NCBI GenBank assembly: GCA_011009095.1
Contig: VTPC01000518.1
Span: forward strand, 113,782 to 177,781
Length of the DNA stretch: 64,000 nt
DNA from: Ignelater luminosus
Lineage: Eukaryota > Arthropoda > Insecta > Coleoptera > Elateridae
Direction of reading: 5' to 3'
The notes beneath the pieces were generated by a model. It searched no databases and was not told the DNA's origin. It worked only from the letters and a program-made list of their open reading frames with translations. The translations under genes and the position numbers were made by a program. Shown here piece by piece: positions 11,829-23,729 of the stretch. Every line of letters begins with the position of its first letter. Within the stretch, counting starts at the first letter, position 1.

Positions 11829-13056
11829 AAGCATGGATCGAAAGTACGTAGACCAAATGTCTTATTAATTTATTGGTAACTTACAGCTGATTAATCTATT
11901 AAACTCAAATAACAAATCATTAGAACAAATCAACTACATGAAATATTAAATAATCGGGTGAACTCCTTCTCTTCCTATTTTTCGAAGTTTTCTTCGGACT
12001 CGCCATTAAAGCTTGTCCAGAAGATCGCGCAACCTCTGCACTGATGTCTTTCCAGATTTTACGAAACTATTAAGCGCTGTAATATTTCTGCACCTTTCAC
12101 TATATTTGCGCTTGCATATTGCCCAAAATCTTTCAATTGGCCGGGTCTGTGGTACATTTGTCGGATTGTCTGCATATGCCACGTATTCAATTCCTTCCGC
12201 TTCCAACCAATTTTTACAAATTCTAGAGTAATGAATTGCTGCTTTATTAGACCAGAACAACACATTACGTCGTTGATGATATTTATCAATTAACGGTACA
12301 AGCCTTTTTTTGCAAACATTCCTCTAAGTACTCTTGCGATTTCAAAGTACCCACTTTTATGTACGGTTCCGACACATGTCCCTCTTCATTGATTGCCTGC
12401 CACGCTAAAAATTTCTTGGCAAATTTTTCTTTAGGTTTCAATTTTGATGTACGACTCATCATCAAGAATAAGAATTTTGTTGGACTTTCTTTCATACAAC
12501 TTACGATATAACTTTTTAGCTGTTTTCTCTTGATTTTCGGTGTATTTTGGACATGTGATACATCGATTTGTTCGAATATTGTATTTACTTGCAATTCTTT
12601 GAACCATGGCTCTTGAAATCTGGTGTCTAGCGGCAATTTTTCTTTGAGAAAGACCCGTCTTTAACAACGATTTTTTTACTCTTAAACTTACATTTCGTCG
12701 TTTATTACTGATAGATCGTCCACTTAATGAGAGGTAATCAATATTTCCACGATCGTTAAACCTTCGAAGTATCTTGTACACTCCTGATTTACTGGCTCCC
12801 TGTTCCATGAAATGATTAACCGTAGTGATTTTGTCACCGTGTGCAGTATTAAGATAATACTGGACAACACTTTCAGCAAACACTTCTTTTTCAAACCTCT
12901 TCATTGCACTGTTTTTAACAGATTTGTGTTTATTTGTTACTAGAATGACACTTCAAATGTCAAACAAATACGAAACAACAAATCCATAGCTACCGCGACT
13001 TGAATGTAAAAATAAGTCTGCTATGAATTTAGTGTACTTACTTTCGATCCATGCTT
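11829..13056 (-). mobile_element. Tc1/mariner-superfamily element with TA duplication
   Basis: The left end AAGCATGGATCGAAAGTACG is inverted at the right end (AAGCATGGATCGAAAGTAAG on the - strand). Both ends abut TA (11827-11828 and 13057-13058), the usual target of this superfamily. At 1.23 kb it is the expected size for one transposase gene, which fills it on the - strand. Well-matched ends suggest a fairly recent insertion, although the transposase is already broken. Confidence 0.85.
12006..12904 (-). pseudogene. Tc1/mariner-type transposase, frameshifted
   Basis: Normally cuts and pastes its own element using an N-terminal helix-turn-helix DNA-binding region and a DDE/D catalytic domain. 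Read downward from 12904: MKRFEKEVFAESVVQYYLNT, then a helix-turn-helix region with GLSQRKIAARHQISRAMVQR, then the first catalytic region ILDDESYIK. The frame then shifts near 12435 (KLKPKEKFAKKFLAWQAINE) and again near 12280, continuing with VLFWSNKAAIHYSRICKNWL and ending NVPQTRPIERFWAICKRKYS before a stop at 12006-12008. In related proteins the second catalytic Asp lies in a W-P-D block; here it reads W-S-N, so a catalytic residue also appears lost. It belongs to the element at 11829-13056. Confidence 0.8.
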
Positions 13057-13166
13057 TAAATGTATTTATAATTTAGATTTTCTAATAGTTGGTTTATTTA
13101 TACTGAATATTCTTAATGCATTAATTTATAAATGTAAGGTCCTACACTTTAAATATTGCAATAATT

Positions 13167-13240
13167 GGCAAATCTTAAAATGGAAGAATGTGGTCTGACT
13201 TCTAATCTAGAGATCCTGCGTTCGATCCTTGCTGTCGGGC
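13167..13240 (+). ncRNA. tRNA-Arg(UCU)-like relic, plus copy
   Basis: Contains an anticodon-arm-like TGACTTCTAATCTA (TCT in a seven-base loop) and a T-arm-like block GCGTTCGATCC. The acceptor and D arms are poor, so it is a tRNA-derived repeat or a pseudogene and not a working tRNA. A related copy lies in the opposite orientation at 13376-13460, and matching flanks suggest both are parts of one inverted structure. Confidence 0.5.
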
Positions 13241-13375
13241 AGCTTGTGGCGTTTTTAGTTTTTTCTTTAGGTTTTATATTATTAAGCTTTTTTTATAAGT
13301 AGAATTATTCTAGTTCATTATTACAAAAAGGAGATGTCAAATAAAAATAAAAAAAATAGAAAAAAATTACTAGTC

Positions 13376-13460
13376 GGCAGCAGGAGTCGAACCCGGATCT
13401 CCTGATTAGAAGTCAATATCTGTAACCAAACAACCAAATTATTCATTTGTTCAAACTGCC
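13376..13460 (-). ncRNA. tRNA-Arg(UCU)-like relic, minus copy
   Basis: On the - strand this reads GGCAG at the 5' side, TTGACTTCTAATCAG (four-pair stem, loop CTTCTAA with anticodon TCT) and CCGGGTTCGACTCCTGC (T arm), then CTGCC-like closing bases. The T arm is better preserved than in the plus copy. The D region is long and AT-rich, so total length is about 84 bases. Likely a tRNA-derived SINE head or a pseudogene; an active tRNA gene is possible but less likely. Confidence 0.5.
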
Positions 13461-13560
13461 AAATTTCAATATTTGAATGGCAGCACTTTAAATTTGTATT
13501 AAAAATTAATAATAAAATGCATTTCATAAATAATGCGTAAATAAAGTTGGACAGTATTTA

Positions 13561-14054
13561 ATTGTAAAAATTTTTTGCATTTACATATTTGATGTAAAAA
13601 ACTTAAAACAGTATAAAAGCAGAAATCACAAATACATTAAAAAGCATTTGGATTTTTTCGCAAAAATCATGTTGTCTGTGAAGGTGACAAAAATAAAATT
13701 GTAAATATAAAAAAAGTACACGCTCTGACCTGTTTGCGTTGGTTTTGGATAGGTAATTATGTAATTATTCGCAATTTTGGTTTTGTATTTCTTAAAAATG
13801 AATGAAAGTAATAATGAAAAGTTTTCGTGTACAACTTCAGAAGAAGAATAAATTAATGTTTTCTTGAAGTTTGTACTTATTTTTTTCGTCAGGAAAGTAC
13901 TTTACCTGAAAAATCTAGTTTCCATAGCAAAATGAATAAAGAAAAGCTTACTTTCGAATACGGTGTTAGAAAAAGATCTTTACAAACGTAAATACTAAAA
14001 TACTAGAAGTAATAGTAAAGCATTAAGAAACTGATCTAATTTATTAATAATAAT
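13561..14054. other. No feature seen
   Basis: AT-rich sequence with no recognisable gene, repeat or structural signal. Confidence 0.5.
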
Positions 14055-14576
14055 TTATTTCAAAACCAAAGCTAGCAGATCTTTCTGTTTAAGCCTTGAA
14101 TAATCTTCAGGAGTTGCTCCTTCTTGATGAAGTCGTCCACGGTTTAACCTTCTTGGCACGTCTCTCATAAGCGAGTACAGACTATTGCAGGAAGACCGCT
14201 TCGAAGTTTTTTCGTGTGTTTTGGGGCGCAGCTGCATGTGATCTTTTGAGGAAGAAGGCTTTTGGATCATCGTGCACTACTAAAACGGTTTAGCTATTAT
14301 AATGACAGTTTAGTTAATACAAATAATCATTGATTCTCTCAACAAACATTCAACAAATTACCAACTACTTGTTTGTCATAAGCGGTGAACTTTGATAATC
14401 ATGTTGCTTCTGTGAGTTGGTACGCTAATTGATTGATAAGCACCATTAGCGTTTATTTGTGAAAGTGCTGCGAATCCGGACGCTACTGGGCTGCTGTCGT
14501 CTTCTGTTGCTGTTGAAAGCACGTTAATCTCGGCTATCTTTCGTACGAATCTCAAGCGGATTACTCCATCTTTCAT
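14055..14576 (-). CDS. Unrecognised pair of short frames, possibly two exons
   Basis: Two neighbouring - strand frames have balanced composition and amino-acid mixes more like coding sequence than the surroundings. The first (14576-14376) begins MKDGVIRLRFVRKIAEINVL and ends near IIKVHRL. The second (to 14055) contains SLYSLMRDVPRRLNRGRLHQ and ends LLALVLK. A TTTTAG acceptor-like site lies just upstream of the second frame (about 14275-14290), allowing splicing, but I could not fix the donor. No domain is recognised. It could be a small gene, a fragment of a transposon, or chance; the evidence is composition and frame only. Confidence 0.25.
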
Positions 14577-15058
14577 TTATTGTCAGATCACAGGTGATTG
14601 TAATGATAGAGCATGTGTTAATACCATCTTTCTGGGCATCTAGAAGGTGATCGACAAGATCTAGTACCAGATTCTTTTCACGTCAAGCCGGCTCAACTCT
14701 GATTTCCAACATGATACTTTTATCTTTATAATATGTAGAGCAGAGAACATTAATATTGCTCTAGGTGCTATTATCACCATGTTGCGAGATCCCATCTTGA
14801 TACATACATGCACGATCATAGTACGACATTTAGATAAAAATACAGCTAACTGTTATATCTAACGACTCATTATATCCGGAAGTTAGATTCTATATGAAAG
14901 GTTGCCTTTCTAGCTTTTTATTAAAAAACGAATAAATTAAAAATTAGTAGTTTTCAGAATAAGACTAATTAAACTATATTTATAAATGTTTATGTATAAT
15001 GCCTGTTTGCGTTGTTACTGCATATTTTTTATTAATGCATATTTTGGTACCTTTTTGG
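14577..15058. other. No feature seen
   Basis: No gene, repeat or element recognised. A few GATC-rich lines near 14640-14830 have no clear structure. Confidence 0.4.
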
Positions 15059-15059
15059 A

Positions 15060-15680
15060 TTTTAAAAAGCTCAACGTAGGGCCAAACCCGACTTGCTTTT
15101 GTACTTAACGTTTCTAAGAAGGTCAATGGACGACGGAACCCGACCTGCCTTAATATTTATCTTTCTAGGAGGGCTGATGGAGGGCGAAACCCGATTGTCG
15201 GTTACCAAAGGTCACCCGAGGAGGGCGTAGCCTAATCAATGTTCGCAATTAGCTTTTTTGAGAAGATTAATGGACCCGATCGCCTTCGTATTTATTTTTC
15301 TAAGAAGACTGATGGAGGACAAAACCTGACTGTGGCCCACCCTTTGTAGGACTTTCTTTGAGATCAGTGGAGGTCGAATTCCGATCGGTTTTCGTATCTA
15401 TCTTTCTAAGACGGCTAATGGAGGATGAAACCCGACTTGTGGGTCCACCGAAGGTAGCCCGAGGAAGGCGTAGCCTAACACATGCTCGTAATTAGCTTTT
15501 TTGAGAATGTCAATGGAGGGCGAAACGTGGCCACTTTTCGTATTCATCTCTCTAGGAACACTGATGGAAAGCTGAAACGTGATTGGGATCACCCGAGGTG
15601 GTGACCTATTGGAGAATGCTCGTAATTAGTTTTTTTTAAAACGTTAATTTTGGGTGGAATCCGACCCGTTTCAAACAAAA
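15060..15680. repeat. Degenerate tandem repeat with higher-order structure
   Basis: A short unit of roughly 50-60 bases, TTTCTAAGAAGRCTRATGGA followed by a GAAACCCGAC-like block, recurs at about 15110, 15163, 15255, 15299, 15354, 15403, 15497, 15549 and 15630. Superimposed is a longer pattern: CCCGAGGARGGCGTAGCCTA followed by an AATTAGCTTTTTTGAGAA block at about 15216-15260 and 15457-15502, and a diverged form at about 15592-15640. The copies have drifted and no frame is conserved, so this is an old satellite-like array. Confidence 0.75.
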
Positions 15681-18600
15681 GAATCTCCAATCGATCCTAT
15701 AAGACAGTTAAAAGAAGGTATCACAGAGGTGCGGCTTTTTGATTTTGTTTTATTACATAAGCTTGCCCATTTTCGTACCTAAAATTATATTTTTAGTGCC
15801 TAGAAGTCCGCTCTTATCATCTACGTACTTGACATATCAAGTGTTGGTGCTTTGTGGGCAAGTTGGACCTTTTTTCTTGTTCTGGACAGACTTAAACAAT
15901 ATTAATGCAGTGTGTTCATTAATGACTCTCATAGATTCTTTATTGACAGCTTATGTATTAGTGTGATAAGAACTAGTGGTTATAAACTAGAAGAACGTTG
16001 CTTATGTAACCTGATATGTACAAAATTTAGTTTTGGCACATTTGTCGCACTTTGTTAAGCACGTGACATTCAGTCATGTTTGAACACCCTCTATTCACAT
16101 TATGTACAAAATAATTCTGACATTAAAACAACCAAACGTTACGTTGCAGTAATTTTGGAACGCATACGTTTGGGAAACGCAGATGTAGATAATTATTTTC
16201 TACTATGTAGAATAGGTTGCGATAAGATGGGCCTATCACTTCGATAAAGTGTGATAAGATGAGCCGTAAATGTGAATTACCAAAATGAGATGGTAATTTG
16301 ATGGATTGTTCTTTTGCGAGCATGACCTGAAATATTAAAGATGTTCTAAAGCTGAACATCAGAAGTGGAATAGAATAACATATGTAGTAATAGTGATCAG
16401 AATAAAAATGAAACCTAATGGTTAAGTAATATCTTAGTTATCATTTCCGTATTCTACAAATTTTTGTTTTAAAAACTGTGTATTTGAGGTTATTCTCACA
16501 TTTTATTCACCCCAAAATGCGTTTCAATTATTAATCAAATTTTGTTTTTAAATTTCTACTCGAAATGACCGTCCCTCCATTAATAAATAATAAAGATTGC
16601 GTAATTTGAGCTTTGACTGACATTTTTAGAATGAAACGTAACATCATTAACCATGCATTTGGTTGCAACGCATTAAATATGAAACCGAGGGTGACAAACC
16701 CTCCAAGTGCTGGCTGTGCGTTATTTTGCAGACAAGGAGGGTTGGGGTTAAAGGTGGTAGTTTTGAATGACGACGACACTTGATAATAAGGTGTTTTTGT
16801 AGGTGGGTGGTCGAGGGTGAACGACCCATCTTTCTTTTTCACTCATCTTGAAATCAACGCACGAACTCTGATTCGTATTTTGATATGTGTAACAGTAGTA
16901 GTTTCGGGATGGATTTATCAAAATCTGGACATGTAATAAAAGTAAAGAATCCGGATTGCTCGAGACAAGTTTTTGTTTTCGACTGACTTCTGGAATAATT
17001 ATTGTTCTTGTTTGTTGCTTTGTATTAAGTTACCGCAGTTAAAGTTACCTTGAATTACTCCTATTACACTGCAAATATTCTAAAAGAAAATGATCAAGAT
17101 TTAAAAGGGCGCTTACTATAATAAAATGTGGTATATCCAAATGAAGCACGTTAGCCATTAGAATGTAAGAAGGAATTAGAAATAATTATTGTATGACCTG
17201 TGTGCTTTATGACCCAATTTATGTCGTTTCACTAATTGAGTGACAAAACTAGAAAGGCACTTTTGAAATATCACATTATTTTAGATTACCCTGTGAAATC
17301 AAAATTACTTTCGCTTTGAATTAAAATTGCAGAAAATACATTTTAATTAATGAAATATCCTCATTTATGAAATTGATTTACGAAAGTGGTTTATTACTTG
17401 TATATCTTGCATTTTATTGGAAATGATATTTTTACAAAAGGGATTGAGAAATATTGCAAAAATGCATAACAGAATATTATTGCCGCACAGTCTTCATTTC
17501 TATTGAACTATTTTTATAGTTTCTCTTTTTTATTTAAAATGCAATTAATGTTCATGTCGCAATAATAGTGATATCGATGGAATTTAACCGATATGAGTTT
17601 TCTTTTGGGGCCTCTTCGATAGTATAATTTAACTGTAATTAAACCAGGTGGGCATGTTAAATGCTCGACAAGCTTTAAAAGGCTATATTTAATTTTTATG
17701 TTACGACTTCTTTAACTGCTCCCTGCAGACACAATAAATGGGTACTATTACAACAAAGATGTATGTTCAAAACGGTCTAGAATCTAGATACCTACTATAT
17801 TATTACCATCGTTGTTGGTACAGTTTTAAATTAGCACTTTTGAAGTTCTTTCTTCGGTTAATTTATGGAGCTTTGATTTTCAAAGCGTTACTTTGTAGCT
17901 AGATAATAATACCAACCTACATTTTTTTGTAATTTATTATAATGCATAATTTGTAACATTGACATGAATAAGGCTTTAAGCACGGTAACGAATCTTTCAT
18001 AAGAGGAAATATTTTCAAAGATTGTTTATTAATAATTCAAATATTTTATTTGTTATTCAAGGTTACTGGTCCAATGTGATGGTCTCTTGAATAATGCGAT
18101 TTCAAGGAAAAACAAACAACGACCAACTCCTACGAATAGGCTGACCAAAACGTGTTTTTCAAAACAAAAAGTAACGAATTTTCAGAAGGTTGGGAATAAT
18201 TAATTTTAGTTGTTATTGCAAAAGTAACAGTGATCTGTATAATATGCGTTGCAAAGACCAAAATTATTATTAGAATGGAGAATTTTGGAATTTAGAACTC
18301 ATTAGATGATCTATGTAAATCAGTTTCATATTTATCAATAAAAATCTAATGAAATATGGGGTTGAACTATTGAGTTTCAATTGCTTTGATTCCTACCAAG
18401 CTCAGATAATTTATTATATCTTCTAAATTTTCGTTGACAAAATTTGATAGAAACCAATTCAATTTCGTCTATCGTCAACACATTAAAAGTATCTCAGGCA
18501 ATTAAAAACTGTTTGTATCAATGATGTTAAACAATTAATTTTCTTTGTACATAACAATCTGCAACTGGAATGCTAACGGAATTAAGAATCAAGAAATACG

Positions 18601-19384
18601 TTTGTAAACTTCTTAGAACTACAGCACTTACTTAGTACTAGACATTGCATGTACTAGTGAAAATACTTGTTACTTCTCTCTTTGTTGGTAATTGTCCAAC
18701 GTTATTACTTATTGCTGGACGAGCAAAAACCGCTTTAGGCAATCTAAATGGTTTGCGTTTTCGTAGTTAATTATACTGACTTGCAGATGCAGATTGCACC
18801 TTTATGACAATCCACTAGATATCCTTATAGGCAAGATTAGTTAGGTATGGGCATTCAAATGAAGTTGATACATAAATCTACAATCAAGTTTTCATTGAGC
18901 TCGACGACTCTGCGATGTCCAGACATAATCATTTTCATGCTTTGTAGGTTGTTGTTGTAGTTTTGCATGATAAACACAAACCCACTTCATCATAAGTTTG
19001 CTTTCGAATGTCTTTTTTTGAATTCTTTTCGGTTTCCTTAATTGAAGTTTCTACTGTTTGAGTTGTCTTTAAATATCGACTTTATGATCCAAAAAGTTAT
19101 CTTCCAGTTTGTTTGTAGAGTAGTCTGGTCTTCTACAATTATAATTTCTTTTATAACCTTTTGGGTCTTTGCAAAAAATTATTTTCAACAGTTTGTTTGG
19201 AACAGGTATTTCTGAAAGTGGTAGTCCCCAGCAATATTTTATTAATGAACTTCGTTCCTAATATGGTAGATTATTGTTACTGTCGTATTAGATAAGAGTT
19301 TTTGTACTGCAACCATTAGACCTCAAAGAAGTTCTGATCTGGAATTTTCCTTGTCTACATCCTTACTTCTACTTCGTTCATTCT
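15681..19384. other. No supported gene
   Basis: About 3.7 kb of AT-rich sequence. A - strand frame at 16842-16531 (about 103 codons) has a less AT-rich start and a hydrophobic middle (ALGGFVTLGFIFNAL), but no known motif or splice signals that fix its ends. Nothing else is recognised; the interval may be upstream intron of Pellino or intergenic. Confidence 0.45.
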
Positions 19385-20460
19385 TCTGACTAATGGATGG
19401 CATATGCTTTACAGCGATGACATATTTATGTGGACTGGAGTTTCTTCTTTCTCACCGCAGTCTTTGCACTCTTGATCTTGTACAATTCCTGTAATGAAGA
19501 GGCTCTTATTTATTTTATATGTTTTGCTTACTCATTCTGAGTAGATTATCTAACTATCCTTATCTTTGAAAGACTGTGAAGTCTTCTCTCAACTACCTTG
19601 CTGCTATTGATTAGCAAGGTTTTGATTCCTTGCAAGCCCCAGTAATTCCTAATCAGGCTAATCGTTGCACCATACTTAGTTTATTTGTCTGGTCCTTTTT
19701 AATAGTGTCGACAAGGGATAATAGGTATTACCATCATCGTGTACATTCAGTAAATTACCGCAGAGGAAAGACCCTTGTTTCCACCAAACGTTCTTTTACA
19801 TGTTCAAAGAACTCCGAGAGCTTTGGTTTTTATTCTTTTCAGGAGAGACTTGAAGATCAGTTTACTACCTACAATCATTTCTAAATACTTGGTCTTCTCC
19901 TTCTATCTTGGAGTTACATCAAACTGATACTGGTATCTCATTCTAAACGATTTTCTTTTTCTAGTAAATGAACCAGAGGTTTTGGTTGACCGTGCATAAG
20001 TCTCCCTGCATCATTTCCAATGCAGTTCTTCCAAACTTTTCTGAATTTAATATTACGGTTATATCATCAACATAACCTATATCACAGAAGAAAAGAAAGT
20101 ACCCCTCTCTTCAAACGGCATGTTTTTCCACTATCTGCTCGATGCTTGACGCATATAATATTTCTATGTTTAAAAGTCTTTCTTCTGTAGATGGCTGAGT
20201 GTATGCTCTGCTTCCATTTCTTTGGTGACGTCTGTGGTGGTTTTCTTGCATTTCAGCACATTTTTTACTTTATAAAGTACTTTGAAAATAGCCTTTGTGC
20301 AGATTGGCAGACATCTTGATATCGGTTGATCTGGTTAATGTTTAATACCTTTTTCCTTGAATACCCATCGATTGCTTTCTAAAAGTTTTAGAAGAAATTA
20401 CGACAGGCTAACAGGCCGAAAGGATTTGGCTGGAGCGTAGAATTACATCAAAGTTTAAGT
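19385..20460 (-). pseudogene. R1-like LINE relic, reverse transcriptase to C-terminus
   Basis: On the - strand, in broken frames, the order matches a non-LTR reverse transcriptase: PKSFRPVSLS-FLLKLLE (entry motif, near 20430), GYVDDITVIL (catalytic Y-x-D-D block, near 20060), a KTKYLEMIVGSKL-like block (near 19900), then a thumb-like stretch (KTKALGVL, near 19830) and a terminal Cys cluster GIVQDQECKDCGEKEETPVH (near 19470). This order and wording resemble the R1/LOA group. Many stops and a large loss between the first and second blocks show it is dead. No endonuclease region was identified. Confidence 0.65.
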
Positions 20461-21385
20461 ATGAGACTACCTTAGTATCTCTCTACTGTGCTTGTGACAC
20501 GTGCTAATTCCAGACTAGCTCTGAGCGGACCACACATTGTGGAAACTAGAGGATTGTACTTTTCGTCAATGTAAACAACAATCCATTAGCCATGAGCATT
20601 GACGATTTCCTAACTAATGTTCGTTTGTTAAGACTAAAAATTATTTTATCAACATAATAGCCTTGAAAGGTCTCTCGGAGGACCTAGTTATATACCATGC
20701 CTACTAATCTACTCTCTTGCCATTTGCAAACTTTGCAAGTGATTTTTCGAATGCTGCATCAACAATTTCGAAACTAAATTCGCCGAATCTAGGCGACATG
20801 ACGGCTTGCCGCAATACCCAAACTTTCTACAGAAAAGGCTTTTGATAACATGCCATATCCAACTATACATAAAATTATATTATCAAAATAACACGTCAAG
20901 AATACGATATACCGTGTGTCCAGACATAAATTTATTAATTAAAAATGAAAAACCACTTAACATCACCACATGGAAGATTACCACAACACATTCTCGATGT
21001 AATCAGGAAAAACAATTAAGCAAGAAGAAAGTAGACATCAATTTGTCAAATGGTTTACAAGCTAACTGTAATGAAAAACAACAATTTGGTTTGGTGAAGA
21101 CTGCCGAGGTCTTAGTATTTCCAAGACCTAATTCATTAGCCTGATCTATACCTTAGGTATCTAAAATACCTCATCAAAATAGCTAACCAATATTAACTTA
21201 AAGTCTTTCTTGGAACCCTCCAGGCTTGACTGTTAAATATTCAACCAAGAATTCAACGAATGTTTCGCATATCTTGCGCAATTTAATTAATCTTAAATCC
21301 TGAAGCGGATTTAGGTTTGATTGCGCCCTAGGCCATATTTTGATATGGCGCCCTTTTTGTTTTTTAAAGGTGTATATAAAATATA
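20461..21385. other. No supported gene; short repeat-like patch
   Basis: An open frame at 20806-21144 (+) is Lys/Asn/Thr-rich and unrecognised. Near 21295-21370 is a GC-richer patch (GCGCCCTAGGCCATATTTTG, then TGGCGCCC) that resembles, loosely, the patch at 22250-22350, suggesting both flank-derived pieces of one repeat split by the element at 21386-21996. Confidence 0.4.
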
Positions 21386-21996
21386 CAAGGTGTCTCGTAA
21401 ATGCCAATAAAGCTTCAGGTAAACATCTTCTTCTACGAGTGCTGATTGCAAATCTGCAGAAAGAAAATTCCTCCTCAGTTTAGTTTTCTTCTACAAGTGG
21501 TCATCTTTAACACTAAATAAACAGAAACCAAAGAATCGGATCCAAATGAAGCCGTTACCAATTCAACAACTAAATCTGTTGAAACAACCGTTACCCTTGA
21601 TGAAGCACAGAACTGTTATATTTCTCTTTTTCAAGATGCCGTTAAAAATTGAATTCTTACCAAAAAAAATAGATATGGCAAACATACAAGTCTTGAGTGT
21701 ACTGATAGAGCCGATGAAATTAATTGCCAGCAATTCTTTCAAATTTTTACAATTTCATGGTCCATTATCACTGAAATAAAATTGATAAATCTTTGATTTC
21801 ATGCGATACTTTGGTTGCTGTGTTTGAATAATTTTGTATTTGCCTGCAGCAGCGTTGCCAAGTTTAAATTTCTTTTTTTTTTGGTTCGTGTGACAAATCT
21901 AAGTACGTTGGGACATTCGTGTTTTCAATTTTGACATCTTAAAAGGTTGAGGTAGGCTGCTATCTAAAGCTTTATTGGCATTTATGGGACACCCTG
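21386..21996. mobile_element. Inverted-repeat element flanked by TA
   Basis: The left end CAAGGTGTCTCGTAAATGCC plus AATAAAGCTT is repeated inverted at the right end (CAGGGTGTCCCATAAATGCC plus AATAAAGCTT). TA lies on both sides (21384-21385 and 21997-21998). Length is 611 bases. The interior has short frames but no transposase motif, so it is non-autonomous. CAGGGTGTCCC-type ends with TA duplications are common for mariner-related miniature elements in insects. Confidence 0.75.
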
Positions 21997-22139
21997 TATA
22001 ATAATAAAAATATAAAAAAACAATTGCCGTGACAAAAGACAAACAGTTGAGAAAAATCTCTTGAATTTCTTTATATTTTTATAATTTCCGAAATTTTCAA
22101 CTGGTCAATTAATATTTTTTTTATTTCAATAATTAGGTA

Positions 22140-22460
22140 CTTAACCATGTTAAGGTATAATTCTCCGGTGGAAAAAAATAATATTTTCGAATCATTTCTA
22201 AAATTTTTTCAGTCACCGGGAAACTCCATGAATTTCAAATTTTTATCGTCTCTCAAATTTTGCGGCGTCTCAAATTTTGGTGCCCCTTAAATCTTGTCGT
22301 TCTAGGCCCAGGCCTCGCGGGCCTAAGCCTAATTCCATCACTGGATAAATCCGAAATCTTCTCTAAATATCGATGTTCGTGTTGTGGTATTCTGTCAAGA
22401 GTCCTTAGATATTTATCAGCTGTAAATATGAGATCCGGTAACCGGAGAGGCCCCATGTAA
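22140..22460. repeat. GC-richer low-identity repeat patch
   Basis: Contains internally repeating words (TCTCAAATTTTGCGGCGTCTCAAATTTTGG; CTAGGCCCAGGCCTCGCGGGCCTAAGCCTAA) and is more GC-rich than its surroundings. Frames across it exist on both strands (22253-22460), which is typical of a GC-rich repeat and not evidence of a gene. Probably an old element fragment. Confidence 0.35.
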
Positions 22461-23621
22461 TTATTTATGTGGAAAAGTTAAATAATTCTTATTAAAATGG
22501 CTTTGAGTAATATCAGAACTCAAGCCTTTAGACACCTATAAATAAAAGTAATTAAAAATAAGTCCATTCAAAATCTGAATTGTGCAGGGCACGTTAATCT
22601 GATAGAAGTGTCCGTAAACTTGATAGCCACTTTTCTTTTTTGAAAAATAGAACAAAAAGCAAGACGGTAAAATGGAATCAATGGAATTCCTAAACGTAAA
22701 AAATCGAAAGAGTGTAAGGATGTTGGAAGAAAAATATAAAAGGTAGTGTACCTAAAGAGGTACTATTAAAAGACGCTATAATTGTAATTGAATTGATAAT
22801 AACCAAAAGGTCTGACTTCAAGAGGTAATTCAGCAAATTAAAATGAACACAGAATTTTTTATTTCGCAGAAGTAATTAGAACTTTAAGTGGTAAAAAGAT
22901 TGAGTTTAGAATTCTCTTTGTTAGAACACTTTAAAAAACGGGTGCACTTTAGTAGTGTAATCAAAACTGTTGGAACCGCATTTTGCGTTAGAACAATTAA
23001 CTAATGGACTCTTCTAAATTAGACCGTTCTTTTACTTCAGTTGCTCAAATTTTATTCTGAAAACGTTCCTAATTATCGATTTCATTACGAGAAGTAATTT
23101 TAATATTTATTACACATCAATATGATGCCTTCCGTTCACAACAAGGAAGTCTCCCCTTTTCAATATTATATTTCTGAGGCCAGTGAATGTAAGTATGTAT
23201 GTATGTGGTGTGGTAGTAGCACACTTTTAAATGCATCATAAATCATGCTGCCAAACTCAACAGTTCTTATCACTATCATGATTAACAGGTATTGATTTTA
23301 TAATGGTAGCCTACATATCAACTACCTCCTTATTATCTTAAAAACATAAGATACCCACACCTTCTTGCCATTAAAAGAAATTATAACTGTACCTTGTTCA
23401 CATGAAGTTGTTATGTTCACATACGTGCCTGTTGCTCGTGTGTTTTATAACCACAATAGGACACAATTACGGATATGTATGTATGTAACGTTTTAAGTTC
23501 CTTACATTGTTTTCTTTTCCTCCATTGTGGGTTTAAAAAATAAAAGTAATGCAGTGACAACATAAGAATTTTCGCACAGTCACATACTAGATTATCATTA
23601 ATTAATGTAATTTTGTTACAG
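22461..23621. other. Probable intron or upstream region of Pellino
   Basis: AT-rich with a short (GTAT)n run near 23190. It ends with the polypyrimidine-poor acceptor TTTTGTTACAG at 23611-23621. No start-codon exon for Pellino was identified here. Confidence 0.4.
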
Positions 23622-23729
23622 AACTGATGGTACTGAATCACCAATCCTAGAAGAACAGGAAAGCGCGAATTCGGAAAAACTTGCAGCTTCCGAGAAACTC
23701 GTCATATACGGTGAACTAGTCATCTTAGG
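23622..23729 (+). CDS. Pli: Pellino, first exon seen
   Basis: Acceptor TTACAG before, donor GG|GTAAAT after. Encodes (R)TDGTESPILEEQ, then a variable linker, then the conserved YGELVILG where the FHA-like fold begins. Starts with the third base of a codon, so a short upstream exon holds the start methionine. Confidence 0.93.

Larger units (their letters stand above)
13130..13560. repeat. Inverted pair containing the tRNA-like copies
   Basis: The flanks of the two tRNA-like blocks also match in inverse: CACTTTAAATATTGCAATAATTGGCA on the left against AAAGTGCTGCCATTCAAATATTGAAATTTGGCA read from the right. This gives a head-to-head arrangement about 400 bases long with an AT-rich centre (13250-13360). 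It may be two SINE copies inserted in opposition, or one miniature element with long inverted arms derived from tRNA sequence. Confidence 0.45.

Noticed and set aside
22253-22460. Overlapping frames on both strands as a small gene
   Set aside because: They lie in a GC-rich repeat patch where stops are rare on both strands; no splice or start evidence.
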